NCBI GenBank assembly: GCA_002835675.1
Contig: PIZR01000003.1
Location: 186,001 to 250,000 of the forward strand
Direction of reading: 5' to 3'
DNA from: Bacillus sp. BA3
GTDB lineage: Bacteria > Bacillota > Bacilli > Bacillales > DSM-1321
DNA: 64,000 nt
Shown here: in pieces, positions 1-8,183 of the stretch
Layout: the number at the start of each line of letters is the position of its first letter
Position numbering within the stretch: the stretch's first letter is position 1
Translations under genes and position numbers: made by a program
The notes under the pieces: model-generated
What the model was told of the DNA's origin: nothing
Databases searched by the model: none
Seen by the model: only the letters and a program-made list of their open reading frames with translations

Positions 1-662
1 GCACGCTGAGCGTATGTTTTAGTGTTCTGAACGGCATCATAAACCGTATAGTTGAACATGCCCAAATATTTGACGATATAGTTTCGGTCGAATGTTCTTG
101 ATAATAATTGCGGGCGATCCTTTTCAGCAAGTCCTAAATTGATCGCGAAAATTGCAAGTCCCGCTAGGTAAACCATTCCGACTGTACGGCGTTTGACTTT
201 GAAGTCTTCCACTTTAAAGTCTTTGAATCTGTACAATACGATCAAAAGAACCGTATCAAGGAAATAAAATACATCATGACCTTTAAATAATTCTAAAATA
301 CTCGGTCCTAAATCCCCGGCATTTTGTACTTGCGTCAGGGTTGGCAATGTAATGAAATCGGTAAATGACCGGTAGTATACAATATTGAAGAATAACCATA
401 GGGACATCAATAGATTCAACCTGATGATCCATTTAAACGATTTTTTGCCTCTAGCCAATAGTGCCAAGCCAAAGAATAATATGGCTGAACTAATCGGGTT
501 TATGAACAGCAAGAACTGTTGCAGTCCATTCTCAAGACCTAAGTTAAATTCAATTCGATATCCAATATAAGTTTTTATCCAAAACAAGACTACCGCAATA
601 AAGAAAAAGCCTAGTATGTTATCTGCAAATAAATGCCGGCTTTTTTTAAGAAAATTATTCAT
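1..662 (-). CDS. ltaS: Lipoteichoic acid synthase, LtaS/YflE family (5' part only)
   Basis: Polymerises glycerol-phosphate from phosphatidylglycerol into lipoteichoic acid on the outer face of the membrane. Only the first 220 or so residues are in the window; the gene runs off the left edge before the extracellular sulfatase-like catalytic domain. What is visible is the family's hydrophobic N-terminal domain, with about five membrane segments and stretches such as WIKTYIGY, NIVYYR and the juxta-membrane DRPQLLSRTFDRNYIVKYLG block typical of LtaS. The start at 662 has an AGGTG ribosome site. Bacilli carry several paralogues (ltaS, yfnI, yqgS), so the symbol is a family-level call. A sigma-A-type promoter lies about 80 bases upstream. 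Confidence 0.85.
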   Translation of the reverse strand, partial: MNNFLKKSRHLFADNILGFFFIAVVLFWIKTYIGYRIEFNLGLENGLQQFLLFINPISSAILFFGLALLARGKKSFKWIIRLNLLMSLWLFFNIVYYRSFTDFITLPTLTQVQNAGDLGPSILELFKGHDVFYFLDTVLLIVLYRFKDFKVEDFKVKRRTVGMVYLAGLAIFAINLGLAEKDRPQLLSRTFDRNYIVKYLGMFNYTVYDAVQNTKTYAQR

Positions 663-1701
663 GCTTTCACCTCTATTAATCTAGTGGTTTATTTATATAA
701 ATTTTTACAAACTTACAAAAGACGGAAAAACGGAAACCTTATAATAGCATTCTTTCACTTGGATAGTCAAGATTGTGAAAACCACCTTTTGTCACATCCA
801 TAACTCTAAATCCAGAACACTTCTTTAGCTTATGAACAAGCCTTTGAAAAAATACAGAGGTTCGCCCGTCTCGAATGTTCAGCGCACCTATAACAAATAT
901 ATAGGAACTCCATGTCTTAATCCAATAAATATTACCGTAACTTTTTGGGGTGACTGCGGATGACAGTCACTGTTTTAGTTTCACGTCCTTGAACCTTTTC
1001 CATTATAAACGACTCTTTATAAAAAAACCAGTACATTACAAAATATGTAAGGATATAAATCTTCAATTATTGAAAAATACCTGTAATTCCGAGGATTCCT
1101 TTCCCGATAATTCGACAGTTGAAACTGGATTGCCGAATACATGGATGGCATCTCTCCTCCGCACTTTTGTTACCCCATTCAAAACCCAAGCGTGCAAAAG
1201 TTTGACTCATTCATAATTGCATCCTGCCGCTCCAAAATCCCATAAAATAACAAATGGATTTCGTGTAATATCGACATCATTCCCTCCGGCTTCTTTATTA
1301 GCTTTTTTCAAAAATATTTCCTGAAAATCCTGATCATATTAGTTTTATATTTTTACTTTCAGGATAATTTTTATCATCCATAAAAGATTTGATTTACCAA
1401 AATTAACTTAAATTACAATTTATAAAACTCCTCTTGGAAACGGAAAGCTTCAAGTATCCATGGATTTGACATTATAATAGGAAGAAACTGAATTTTTTCA
1501 TATCGGCTGTAGGGTCACATTCCTTCGATTTCAGCCTATATAAGCTATAAAAAGCAACTGGTGTGAATATACCTTGTCCTTTTCCCATTTCTCCTTAATT
1601 TGGTCGTGGGGGACCTTATAAGCTTACCTGTGTTTCTCAACTTTATATGTGAATTCTTTTGTCCCCTTTGTTAGTATATTGGTTTCATCGAGCTTTATTA
1701 T
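663..1701. other. About 1 kb without a convincing gene
   Basis: The spacer between the ltaS start and the yclQ terminator is AT-rich. It holds the ltaS promoter, a 7-bp inverted repeat GTGACTG/CAGTCAC at 951-971, and two short minus-strand frames with passable ribosome sites (1179-1277, 32 codons; a 44-codon frame ending near 1020, after GGAGG at about 1160). Neither resembles a known family, so they are raised as a finding and not called as genes. Confidence 0.5.
741..770 (-). promoter_or_regulatory. Sigma-A-type promoter for ltaS
   Basis: On the minus strand TTGACT and TATTAT are separated by 18 bases, about 80 bases upstream of the ltaS start. Motif match only; no other gene lies between. 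Confidence 0.45.
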
Positions 1702-1740
1702 AAAAAAAAAAAAAATCTTGCCCTCGATCGAGGACAGGAT
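1702..1740 (-). terminator. Terminator of the yclNOPQ operon
   Basis: Imperfect hairpin with CCTCGATCGAGG at its core, followed on the minus strand by 13 T. It lies 20 bases past the yclQ stop. Confidence 0.85.
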
Positions 1741-1760
1741 TTTCTTTAATCATATTTATA

Positions 1761-2708
1761 TTACTTAATGCCTTCTGAAACTTCTTTAACCATAGCGTTA
1801 ACAGATTCTAAACCGCCGCCTGATAAGTACCAGTAGTTAGGGTCTAGATAAATGATGTTACCTTCTTTAAATGCCTTTGTATTTTTTACTATGTCATTTT
1901 CAATCGTTTCTTTCGCTGCAGCACCATCACCGGCAACAGCATCTCTATCTACAACGAATAGGTAGTCAGGATTCTTTTCAGCAATATATTCGAAAGAAAT
2001 ACTTTGACCGTGTGTCGATACTTCCAATTTATCATCTACTGCAGGTACTCCGAATACATCATGGATGATTCCAAATCTTGAATCCGGTCCGTAAGCACTT
2101 ACTTTTCCGCCGCTAGAAAGAACGATTAAACCAGTTTTGTCAGTTGGAGCTTTTTCTTTCAAAGCATTAATGTTTTCTTCAACACTTGCCAATTCTTTAG
2201 CTGCTTCGTCTTTTTTATCGAAGATTTTACCTAAAAGTGTTACGTTTTCTTCAAAGGATTCCATATACTTTGTTGTATCTACACCAACAAAAACAGTAGG
2301 GGCAATTTTGCTTAATTCCTCATATGCTTCAGATTGACGGCCAGAAATTAGGATTAAGTCAGGAGCAATTTCGTTGATTTTTTCGAAGTCAGGCTCTTTT
2401 AACCCACCGGCATTTTCAGTTGTACCTTCATATTTAGAAAGGTATTCTGGAAGGCCATCATGAGGAACAGCTGCTACTTCCACACCCAATTTATCAAGAG
2501 TATCAAGAGTACCCATATCGAATACAACGACTTTTTCAGGGTTTGTTTTTACTTTCGTTTCTCCTAGTTGGTGCTTAACTGTAATTTCTTCGCTTTTAGC
2601 ATTTTCTTTTTTCGCGCTTGATTCTTCTTTTTCCTTATCTGATCCACAAGCTACAGCCACTACAGCCAGCATTGCAACCAAAAGCAGTAAAGATAATTTC
2701 TTAATCAT
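1761..2708 (-). CDS. yclQ: Siderophore-binding lipoprotein of a YclNOPQ-type ABC importer
   Basis: Extracellular solute-binding lipoprotein (315 aa) that captures a ferric siderophore and delivers it to the permease pair encoded upstream. B. subtilis YclQ binds petrobactin and catecholate precursors; the exact ligand here is inferred. The N-terminus has a positively charged, hydrophobic signal and a lipobox VAVAC with the lipidated cysteine at residue 21. The body is the periplasmic-binding fold (PF01497), with VVVFDMGTLDTLDKLG and a conserved PDLILISGRQ strand. I chose the ATG at 2708, preceded by GAGGTG, because the frame can be extended another 30 codons but that extension lacks a ribosome site and would bury the signal peptide. 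Last gene of the operon. Confidence 0.9.
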   Translation of the reverse strand: MIKKLSLLLLVAMLAVVAVACGSDKEKEESSAKKENAKSEEITVKHQLGETKVKTNPEKVVVFDMGTLDTLDKLGVEVAAVPHDGLPEYLSKYEGTTENAGGLKEPDFEKINEIAPDLILISGRQSEAYEELSKIAPTVFVGVDTTKYMESFEENVTLLGKIFDKKDEAAKELASVEENINALKEKAPTDKTGLIVLSSGGKVSAYGPDSRFGIIHDVFGVPAVDDKLEVSTHGQSISFEYIAEKNPDYLFVVDRDAVAGDGAAAKETIENDIVKNTKAFKEGNIIYLDPNYWYLSGGGLESVNAMVKEVSEGIK

Positions 2709-2917
2709 TATGGTCACCTCGAAAAGTATTTTTTTATTTAAAATTACATATTGAATCCTCACCTTCACAGAGTTTACCTTCATCACTTTCCCTGCCATAT
2801 GAACAGGAGGCGGCTAAAGTCCTGGGCGCCCGCCAACTCTTAACAGCCTAATGTGCGTTTGAGATATTCTGGGACGGCTACGAATACTGAAGTAATTTAA
2901 AACCAAATGGAATTGTC
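2709..2917. other. 209-base spacer inside the yclNOPQ operon
   Basis: Unusually long gap for this operon, whose other genes overlap. It contains a locally GC-rich segment (2809-2834) with GGCGG paired to CCGCC and an internal GGGCGCCC palindrome, but no T-run. It could stabilise or process the upstream message, or raise yclQ expression relative to the membrane genes; this is inference only. Confidence 0.4.
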
Positions 2918-3676
2918 TTAAGTGAAGTACACACAGATCTTATTGTCATTGATGCTTTGGATTTCAATATCCATATCATAGATTTCCTTTAATACATTGG
3001 AATTGATGACTTGTTCGGTAGGTCCATTATGAACAACCTTGCCATCCTTCAATGCGACTATATAGTCGGAATAACAGGATGCAAAATTAATATCATGAAT
3101 GACGATAATGACCGTTTTCCCCAATTCATCGGCCAATCTCCTCAATACCTTCATGATTTGGACGGAATGCTTCATGTCAAGATTGTTCAGGGGTTCATCA
3201 AGAAGTACATACTCCGTGTTCTGAGCAATAACCATGGCAATGAAGGCCCGCTGTTGCTGCCCGCCGCTAAGCTGGTCAAGAAACTTATCCTGCATGTCAG
3301 CGAGTTCCATATATTCAATCGCTTCATCGACGTATCTCCAATCCTCTTTAGTCAGTTTGCCTTGTGAATAAGGAAAACGGCCAAAGGCGACGAGTTCACG
3401 AATCGTTAAACGGATATTGATATGGTTAGCCTGTTTTAAGATGGCAATCTTTTTCGCAAGTTCATTGCTATTGAATTTCCCCATATCCTTACCCTCGATC
3501 AGGACTTCTCCTGAATCCCGGGTAATGAGACGGCTGATCATCGAAAGGACGGTACTTTTCCCCGCTCCATTGGGACCGATGAAGGATGTGATTTTCCCTT
3601 TCTTTATTTCAATGGAAACATCCTCGACAACCGTTTTATTATTATATTTTTTGAATAAATTTTTCACTTCTACCAT
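2918..3676 (-). CDS. yclP: ATP-binding protein of the siderophore importer
   Basis: Cytoplasmic ATPase (252 aa) that powers ferric-siderophore uptake through the YclN/YclO channel. Walker A GPNGAGKS is near residue 35, the ABC signature LSGGQQQR near 137, Walker B YVLLDEP near 160, and the switch histidine is in VIHDINFA near 193. These are the full set for an active FecE/FepC-type ATPase. The start at 3676 has AAAGGAG seven bases upstream and overlaps the end of yclO by seven bases, which suggests translational coupling. Confidence 0.92.
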   Translation of the reverse strand: MVEVKNLFKKYNNKTVVEDVSIEIKKGKITSFIGPNGAGKSTVLSMISRLITRDSGEVLIEGKDMGKFNSNELAKKIAILKQANHINIRLTIRELVAFGRFPYSQGKLTKEDWRYVDEAIEYMELADMQDKFLDQLSGGQQQRAFIAMVIAQNTEYVLLDEPLNNLDMKHSVQIMKVLRRLADELGKTVIIVIHDINFASCYSDYIVALKDGKVVHNGPTEQVINSNVLKEIYDMDIEIQSINDNKICVYFT

Positions 3677-4617
3677 GATTTATTCTCCTTTAATAGAAGA
3701 TAGATGAAATAGACGCCGCCGACAAAATTAATGATGACACTCAATGTGGTTGAGAACGTAAAGATCCTCTCTACGATGAATTGGCCGCCGACCAAGGCAA
3801 TCACACTGATCAGCATTGCACCCGGGATGATATGTTTATGCTGATAGGACTTAATGAATTGATAAGCCACATTTGCAACAAGCAATCCGAGGAACGTGAT
3901 CGGACCGATCAGGGCAGTCGAAATGGAGATTAAAACCGTAACGACGATTAAAACCCGCTTCGTGACAAAATCATAATCCACACCCAAGTTTATGGCTTGG
4001 TCCCTCCCTAGGGACATGACATCTAAATACTTCAAGAATCTCATGAAATATATCATTGCCGCTATCATGAGGATAATAGCTAACGTTAATAGGTCCGTGT
4101 TGACATTATTGAAGCTGGCGAACATTTTATTTTGAATGATTTGAAATTCATTCGGATCAATCAATACCTGCATGAATGAAGACATGCTGCCGAATAAGGT
4201 TCCGAAGATGATACCGATCAGCAATAGGAAGTAAATATTGCGGTTTTTCTTGAACATGAACTTGAACAGCAGGCTTGCAAAAATAAGCATGGCCGCAAGT
4301 GTAATCAGGAAATTGAGATTTTTATTCATGATCATGATATGCGTTGAACCGAAGATGAAAATGACTCCCGTTTGGATCAGCATATACATGGAGTCCAACC
4401 CTAAAATGCTTGGTGTCAGGATTTTATTATTCGTGACCGTTTGGAAAATCACTGTTGAAAAAGCTATTGCACAGCCTACCACGATGATGGCGATGATTTT
4501 TATGACCCTTCTCGGCAGAGCATAATCCCAATTCGGGCCAAGGTCCCAAAAGATATAACCTGCCGTTAAAGCAGCTGCAAGAACAGCCAATATAATGATT
4601 CTACTTTTATTATTCAT
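3670..4617 (-). CDS. yclO: Siderophore ABC importer permease, second subunit
   Basis: Integral membrane permease (315 aa, about nine hydrophobic segments) of the FecCD/BtuC family. It pairs with YclN to form the iron-siderophore channel. The family's cytoplasmic coupling region is visible around LGRDQAINLGVDYDFVTKR, and the conserved GPITFLGLLVANVAYQF segment follows. It overlaps yclN upstream (start at 4617, yclN stop at 4610) and yclP downstream, so the three are almost certainly one transcript and translationally coupled. Length matches B. subtilis YclO. Confidence 0.9.
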   Translation of the reverse strand: MNNKSRIIILAVLAAALTAGYIFWDLGPNWDYALPRRVIKIIAIIVVGCAIAFSTVIFQTVTNNKILTPSILGLDSMYMLIQTGVIFIFGSTHIMIMNKNLNFLITLAAMLIFASLLFKFMFKKNRNIYFLLLIGIIFGTLFGSMSSFMQVLIDPNEFQIIQNKMFASFNNVNTDLLTLAIILMIAAMIYFMRFLKYLDVMSLGRDQAINLGVDYDFVTKRVLIVVTVLISISTALIGPITFLGLLVANVAYQFIKSYQHKHIIPGAMLISVIALVGGQFIVERIFTFSTTLSVIINFVGGVYFIYLLLKENKSW

Positions 4618-5560
4618 ATGCCTTTCTCCTCATTATCAGATAGATAAATACGGCGCTTCCTATCACACCAACCACGAGTCCGATCGGGATTTCAAATGGA
4701 TATATGAGGATCCTGCCCAGAATATCGCAGATCAATAGGAAAACTGCCCCTAGCAATGCTGTATGAGAAAGACTCTTTTTCAAATTGTCACCAAGGTAAA
4801 GGGATACAATATTTGGTACGATCAACCCTATGAAAGGAATCGTTCCCACCGTTAACAAAACGACAGTGGAGGATAATGCCACGATGATCAACCCAAAATT
4901 GACTATAAGCTTATAATTGAGTCCTAGATTGATAGCAAACTCCTCACCCATCCCTGCCACGGTGAATTTATTGGCAAAGAAGTATGCGAGAATGACGAGA
5001 GGGATACTTAGATATATAAGTTCGTACCTTCCCGACATGATCATCGAGAAATCCCCATTCATCCATGTGTTGAGGCTTTGAATCAAATCATATTTATAGG
5101 CAAAGAAAGTCGAGATGGATCCGACGATATTACCAAACATCAAACCAACCAATGGAATGAAAATCGTATCCTTATATTTCACTTGATCAAGAATTTTCAT
5201 GAACAAGAATGTACCTGCCAAAGCGAATATGAAAGCGAATGCCATTTTCTCAATAAGTGCTGCCGATGGAAAAATGATAATGGCAAGAAGAAGTCCCAGC
5301 CTTGCAGAGTCCATGGTACCGGCAGTCGTCGGGGATACAAATTTATTGCGGCTCAATTGCTGCATGATCAGACCGCTTATACTCATCACAATACCGGCAA
5401 TGACTATGGTCACCATTCTGGGGAAACGGCTTTGCAGCATAATTTGCACTTTATCATCACTTAGATTCAATAAATCCAGGGGGGTAATATCTTTTACACC
5501 AATGAATAATGACGTAAATGATAAAACAATTAACGCCATGAATAAATATCTTATCTTCAT
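4610..5560 (-). CDS. yclN: Siderophore ABC importer permease, first subunit
   Basis: FecCD-family permease (316 aa, about nine membrane segments) and first gene of the importer operon. GEEFAINLGLNY is the segment that contacts the ATPase, and VGTIPFIGLIVPNIVSLYLGDN is the conserved membrane motif of iron-siderophore permeases. The start at 5560 has only a modest ribosome site (GGAAATG). Its promoter and a Fur box lie 140-200 bases upstream, so iron limitation should induce it. B. subtilis YclN is the nearest match I recognise. Confidence 0.9.
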   Translation of the reverse strand: MKIRYLFMALIVLSFTSLFIGVKDITPLDLLNLSDDKVQIMLQSRFPRMVTIVIAGIVMSISGLIMQQLSRNKFVSPTTAGTMDSARLGLLLAIIIFPSAALIEKMAFAFIFALAGTFLFMKILDQVKYKDTIFIPLVGLMFGNIVGSISTFFAYKYDLIQSLNTWMNGDFSMIMSGRYELIYLSIPLVILAYFFANKFTVAGMGEEFAINLGLNYKLIVNFGLIIVALSSTVVLLTVGTIPFIGLIVPNIVSLYLGDNLKKSLSHTALLGAVFLLICDILGRILIYPFEIPIGLVVGVIGSAVFIYLIMRRKAYE

Positions 5561-5699
5561 CTACATTTCCTACTCTTCCTATCTCACTTAATACAGCGAT
5601 AATATTTTTAATTAAATATATTTGAATACAGACTATCGCAAAGTCAACTAATGAAATCGCGATCATGAAGTTGCAATAGTTACAAGGTTCTTCCATTCG

Positions 5700-5763
5700 T
5701 GATAATGAGATTCATTATCATTATCAGTCATTCTTATTCTATCATCTCTCAGATATGTGTCAA
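5700..5763 (-). promoter_or_regulatory. Promoter and Fur box of the yclNOPQ operon
   Basis: On the minus strand TTGACA (5758-5763) and TAGAAT (5736-5741) are 16 bases apart. A Fur box follows at 5700-5726: overlapping TGATAAT/ATTATCA units around ATTCATTATCATTATCA. The operator sits on the initial transcribed region, where Fur-Fe(II) binding would block transcription. The rightward gene at 5901 could share it. Confidence 0.8.
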
Positions 5764-5900
5764 TATATACAAGTGAATTAGTTTGATATTCTCCGGATAG
5801 TCAGATTGTAATGAATTTGGATGAACCAATCATGCATTTCGTTACAGGAAATGATAAAATCAAAATAACAAATATTTACTCTTCCAATGAAAGAAGCGAT

Positions 5901-6173
5901 ATGATGAAAAACTTGTTATCCAAAGTGTTCTCAAAAAAGGCGAAAATCCAAATTGAATTTTGCCAAAATAATCTTGACCGCTTCCTTAATGAACAAACTG
6001 TTGCCGATTATGGTAAGTTCTTAGAGAATCCAAGGATTCAATATAAGGAATATGAATGTTTAAGTGAGTGTAAACTTTGTAAGAATACCCCCTATGCGAA
6101 AGTGAATGGCCAGATAATGAGTGGCGAAGATTCACAGGATCTTTTAAATAAGTTACAAGATCAATTGAAATGA
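5901..6173 (+). CDS. DUF1450 (YuzB-like) small cysteine-rich protein
   Basis: Predicted 90-aa cytosolic protein of the DUF1450 (PF07293) family, like B. subtilis YuzB, of unknown function. Visible marks are IEFCQNN near the N-terminus and a CLSECKLCKNTPYAKVNGQ stretch (cysteines spaced C-x3-C-x2-C) near residue 55, then a family-typical GEDSQDLLNKL tail. The frame continues upstream to 5811, but the two ATGs at 5901/5904 come after a weak AAGAAG site and give the usual family length. It is divergent from the Fur-controlled yclNOPQ operon, which hints at a link to iron; that is inference. Confidence 0.75.
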   Translation: MMKNLLSKVFSKKAKIQIEFCQNNLDRFLNEQTVADYGKFLENPRIQYKEYECLSECKLCKNTPYAKVNGQIMSGEDSQDLLNKLQDQLK

Positions 6174-6210
6174 TACGGGCCAAGCAAATTGCTTGATCGT
6201 GTCATTTTTA
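6173..6210 (+). terminator. Terminator of the DUF1450 gene
   Basis: Hairpin CAAGCA-AAT-TGCTTG extended by flanking imperfect pairs, ending in CATTTTTA. It overlaps the last base of the stop codon. Confidence 0.6.
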
Positions 6211-6391
6211 CTTCCCACCTGTAATTATACAGAATACAGGTGATGAACATCTATTAAAAGGCATTGCGAATTGTGCTATGGAATCATTAATCTAGTCGTT
6301 ACTTCCTGTTTTTCACTATTTCAAACGTTTTCACTGTATAAACAGCTTGAAATATGATAATTTATGGAAAAAGATAGACAGGAGGACGTCC

Positions 6392-8041
6392 ATGAAAAAA
6401 ATCATTCCTACCATCGTATCAGTCGTAACACTAGGCCTTGTCACTGGATTGCCTGGCCCTATAGCCAAGGCGGAAGAATTCACCCCTTATTATGGAAATG
6501 GTCCAAGCTACATTCAACCAGATAACCTCTCCCACCTTTTCCCTGACCCTAATGTTTCTTTCAAGACCCCTGCCTTTAAACAAAACAAGATCGCCTTTAC
6601 GAGCCAGGAAGAATTGTTGGATTCCATCAGGTCCCTCTCCCATAAAAACAAAAACATCCAGGTCAAGACGATAGGTAAATCCACAGAAGGACGCGACATC
6701 CCGATGCTTCTTTTCAGCAAGGATTCAAAAAGGCAGATTAAGAATTCCCATAAACCATTGATTTGGATTCAAGGTCAAATCCATGGCAATGAACCCGCCT
6801 CAGGTGAATCTACATTAGTCCTTGCACAATGGCTGGCTGAAGGCAAGCTTGGTGATGTCCTCGATAAAGTGAATGTTGCCATCGTTCCACGAGTCAATCC
6901 TGATGGCTCTTATTATTTCAAAAGATATACCGCAAATGACATGGATGCGAATAGAGACTACTTAAAAGTGGAGTATCCTGAAGTGCAGACGATTCATCAG
7001 TCAATCGATGATTATGAACCTGAAGTCATTCTGGATGTACATGAATATACAGTGAATCCTGCCCCCCTGAAAAAGGTGGGAGCAAATGGATCGATCGCTT
7101 CCTATGATTTACTCATCTCCTCAGCCAAGAATTTAAATATTCCCGCACAGCTTCGAAAAGCTTCCGATGAACTGCTTTTGCCTAATGTTTTTAAAACTTT
7201 GGAAAAAGAAAAGCTTTCCTATCACGATTACTATACACTGGCCACTTCTGATGATGGAGTCCTTACCGCCACAGAAGGAAGCACAGAAGCCCGGATTGGC
7301 CGAAACGCCCTCGGTTTGAAAAATACAATGACCTATTTAATTGAAACAAGGGGGATCAATATCGGCCGTACGGATTTTAAACGACGTGTTTTTGCACAAG
7401 CTACAGCACAGGCAGCATTCATCAAAACGGCAGCCGAACAGGCCAGTAAGGTTAAAAAAGCCGTTAGTCAGGCAGAAACTGAAGTCGTGCGAAAAGGGCG
7501 AAAAGCAAATGATAACGATAAAATTGTCATCACCAGCGAAAATAAATTGATTAAGAATCAAAAATTGACAGTAGTCGATTTAGCGAAAGCTAAAATGGTC
7601 GATGCCTCCATCGATTGGCTGGATTCTACCGATGCCTACCCTACCCTTGTCAGAGATCGTCCGACAGCTTATATCCTTCCACCAGAATATAAAAATATCG
7701 CCCAGAAACTTCAGATATTGGGAGTGGAAGTGAAAAAATTAAAAAAACCTATGAAAGTAGCTGTTGAAAGCTATAGGGTCAAGGATTTAAAAGTTTCCGC
7801 TGAACTGGAAAGCGGACATTCCACAAGGGAAGTAACGACCACGGTTACTTCAAAAACCCGGGATTTCCCAAAAGGAAGCTATGTTTTCGACATGGCCCAG
7901 CCTGATGCCAACTTCATCTCCCTTGCCCTCGAACCTGAAGGCATGGACAGCTATGTGACATTCAATTTCATCCCGGCTGACAAGGGAAAAGAATTGCCGA
8001 TTTACCGCTATATGCACCCATCTTCCTTACCCGTTAAATGA
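6392..8041 (+). CDS. Secreted M14 zinc carboxypeptidase
   Basis: Predicted exported metallopeptidase (549 aa). The N-terminus is a signal peptide (Lys-rich start, hydrophobic core, cleavage likely after PIAKA near residue 26). The M14 zinc-binding set is present: HGNEPASGE (His about 131, Glu about 134), RVNPDGS, DANRDY, and the third ligand in LDVHEYT. A plausible catalytic Glu sits in LIETRG. A roughly 180-residue C-terminal extension of unknown role follows. The ATG at 6392 was chosen for its GGAGG site; the 15-codon upstream extension has none. The gene is monocistronic, with a strong terminator after it. Peptide substrate unknown; probably nutrient scavenging or wall-peptide trimming. 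Confidence 0.85.
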   Translation: MKKIIPTIVSVVTLGLVTGLPGPIAKAEEFTPYYGNGPSYIQPDNLSHLFPDPNVSFKTPAFKQNKIAFTSQEELLDSIRSLSHKNKNIQVKTIGKSTEGRDIPMLLFSKDSKRQIKNSHKPLIWIQGQIHGNEPASGESTLVLAQWLAEGKLGDVLDKVNVAIVPRVNPDGSYYFKRYTANDMDANRDYLKVEYPEVQTIHQSIDDYEPEVILDVHEYTVNPAPLKKVGANGSIASYDLLISSAKNLNIPAQLRKASDELLLPNVFKTLEKEKLSYHDYYTLATSDDGVLTATEGSTEARIGRNALGLKNTMTYLIETRGINIGRTDFKRRVFAQATAQAAFIKTAAEQASKVKKAVSQAETEVVRKGRKANDNDKIVITSENKLIKNQKLTVVDLAKAKMVDASIDWLDSTDAYPTLVRDRPTAYILPPEYKNIAQKLQILGVEVKKLKKPMKVAVESYRVKDLKVSAELESGHSTREVTTTVTSKTRDFPKGSYVFDMAQPDANFISLALEPEGMDSYVTFNFIPADKGKELPIYRYMHPSSLPVK

Positions 8042-8058
8042 TGCATAGTATCTAAATG

Positions 8059-8095
8059 ACGCTTTGGCAGCTTTCATTGCCAAAGCGTTTTTTAG
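8059..8095 (+). terminator. Strong terminator after the M14 peptidase
   Basis: Perfect 11-12-bp stem ACGCTTTGGCA/TGCCAAAGCGT followed by TTTTTT. Confidence 0.9.
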
Positions 8096-8183
8096 TTTCC
8101 CCCCTCCTTTGATTTCTTGAATGCAACGACAAGTTTTGAATATACATATTAACGGAAAATGTGTTTTTAGAGGAGGAAAGTCA

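Noticed and set aside
950..1216. 88-codon plus-strand frame in the left gene desert
   Set aside because: No ribosome site, unusual composition, no family resemblance, and the opposite strand has better-supported short frames.
5457..5696. 79-codon minus-strand frame upstream of yclN
   Set aside because: It overlaps the yclN start in another frame, ends inside yclN, and has no ribosome site; the region is promoter and leader.
6325..6338. cre-like TTCAAACGTTTTCA before the M14 peptidase
   Set aside because: Two mismatches at key consensus positions; too weak to list as a site.
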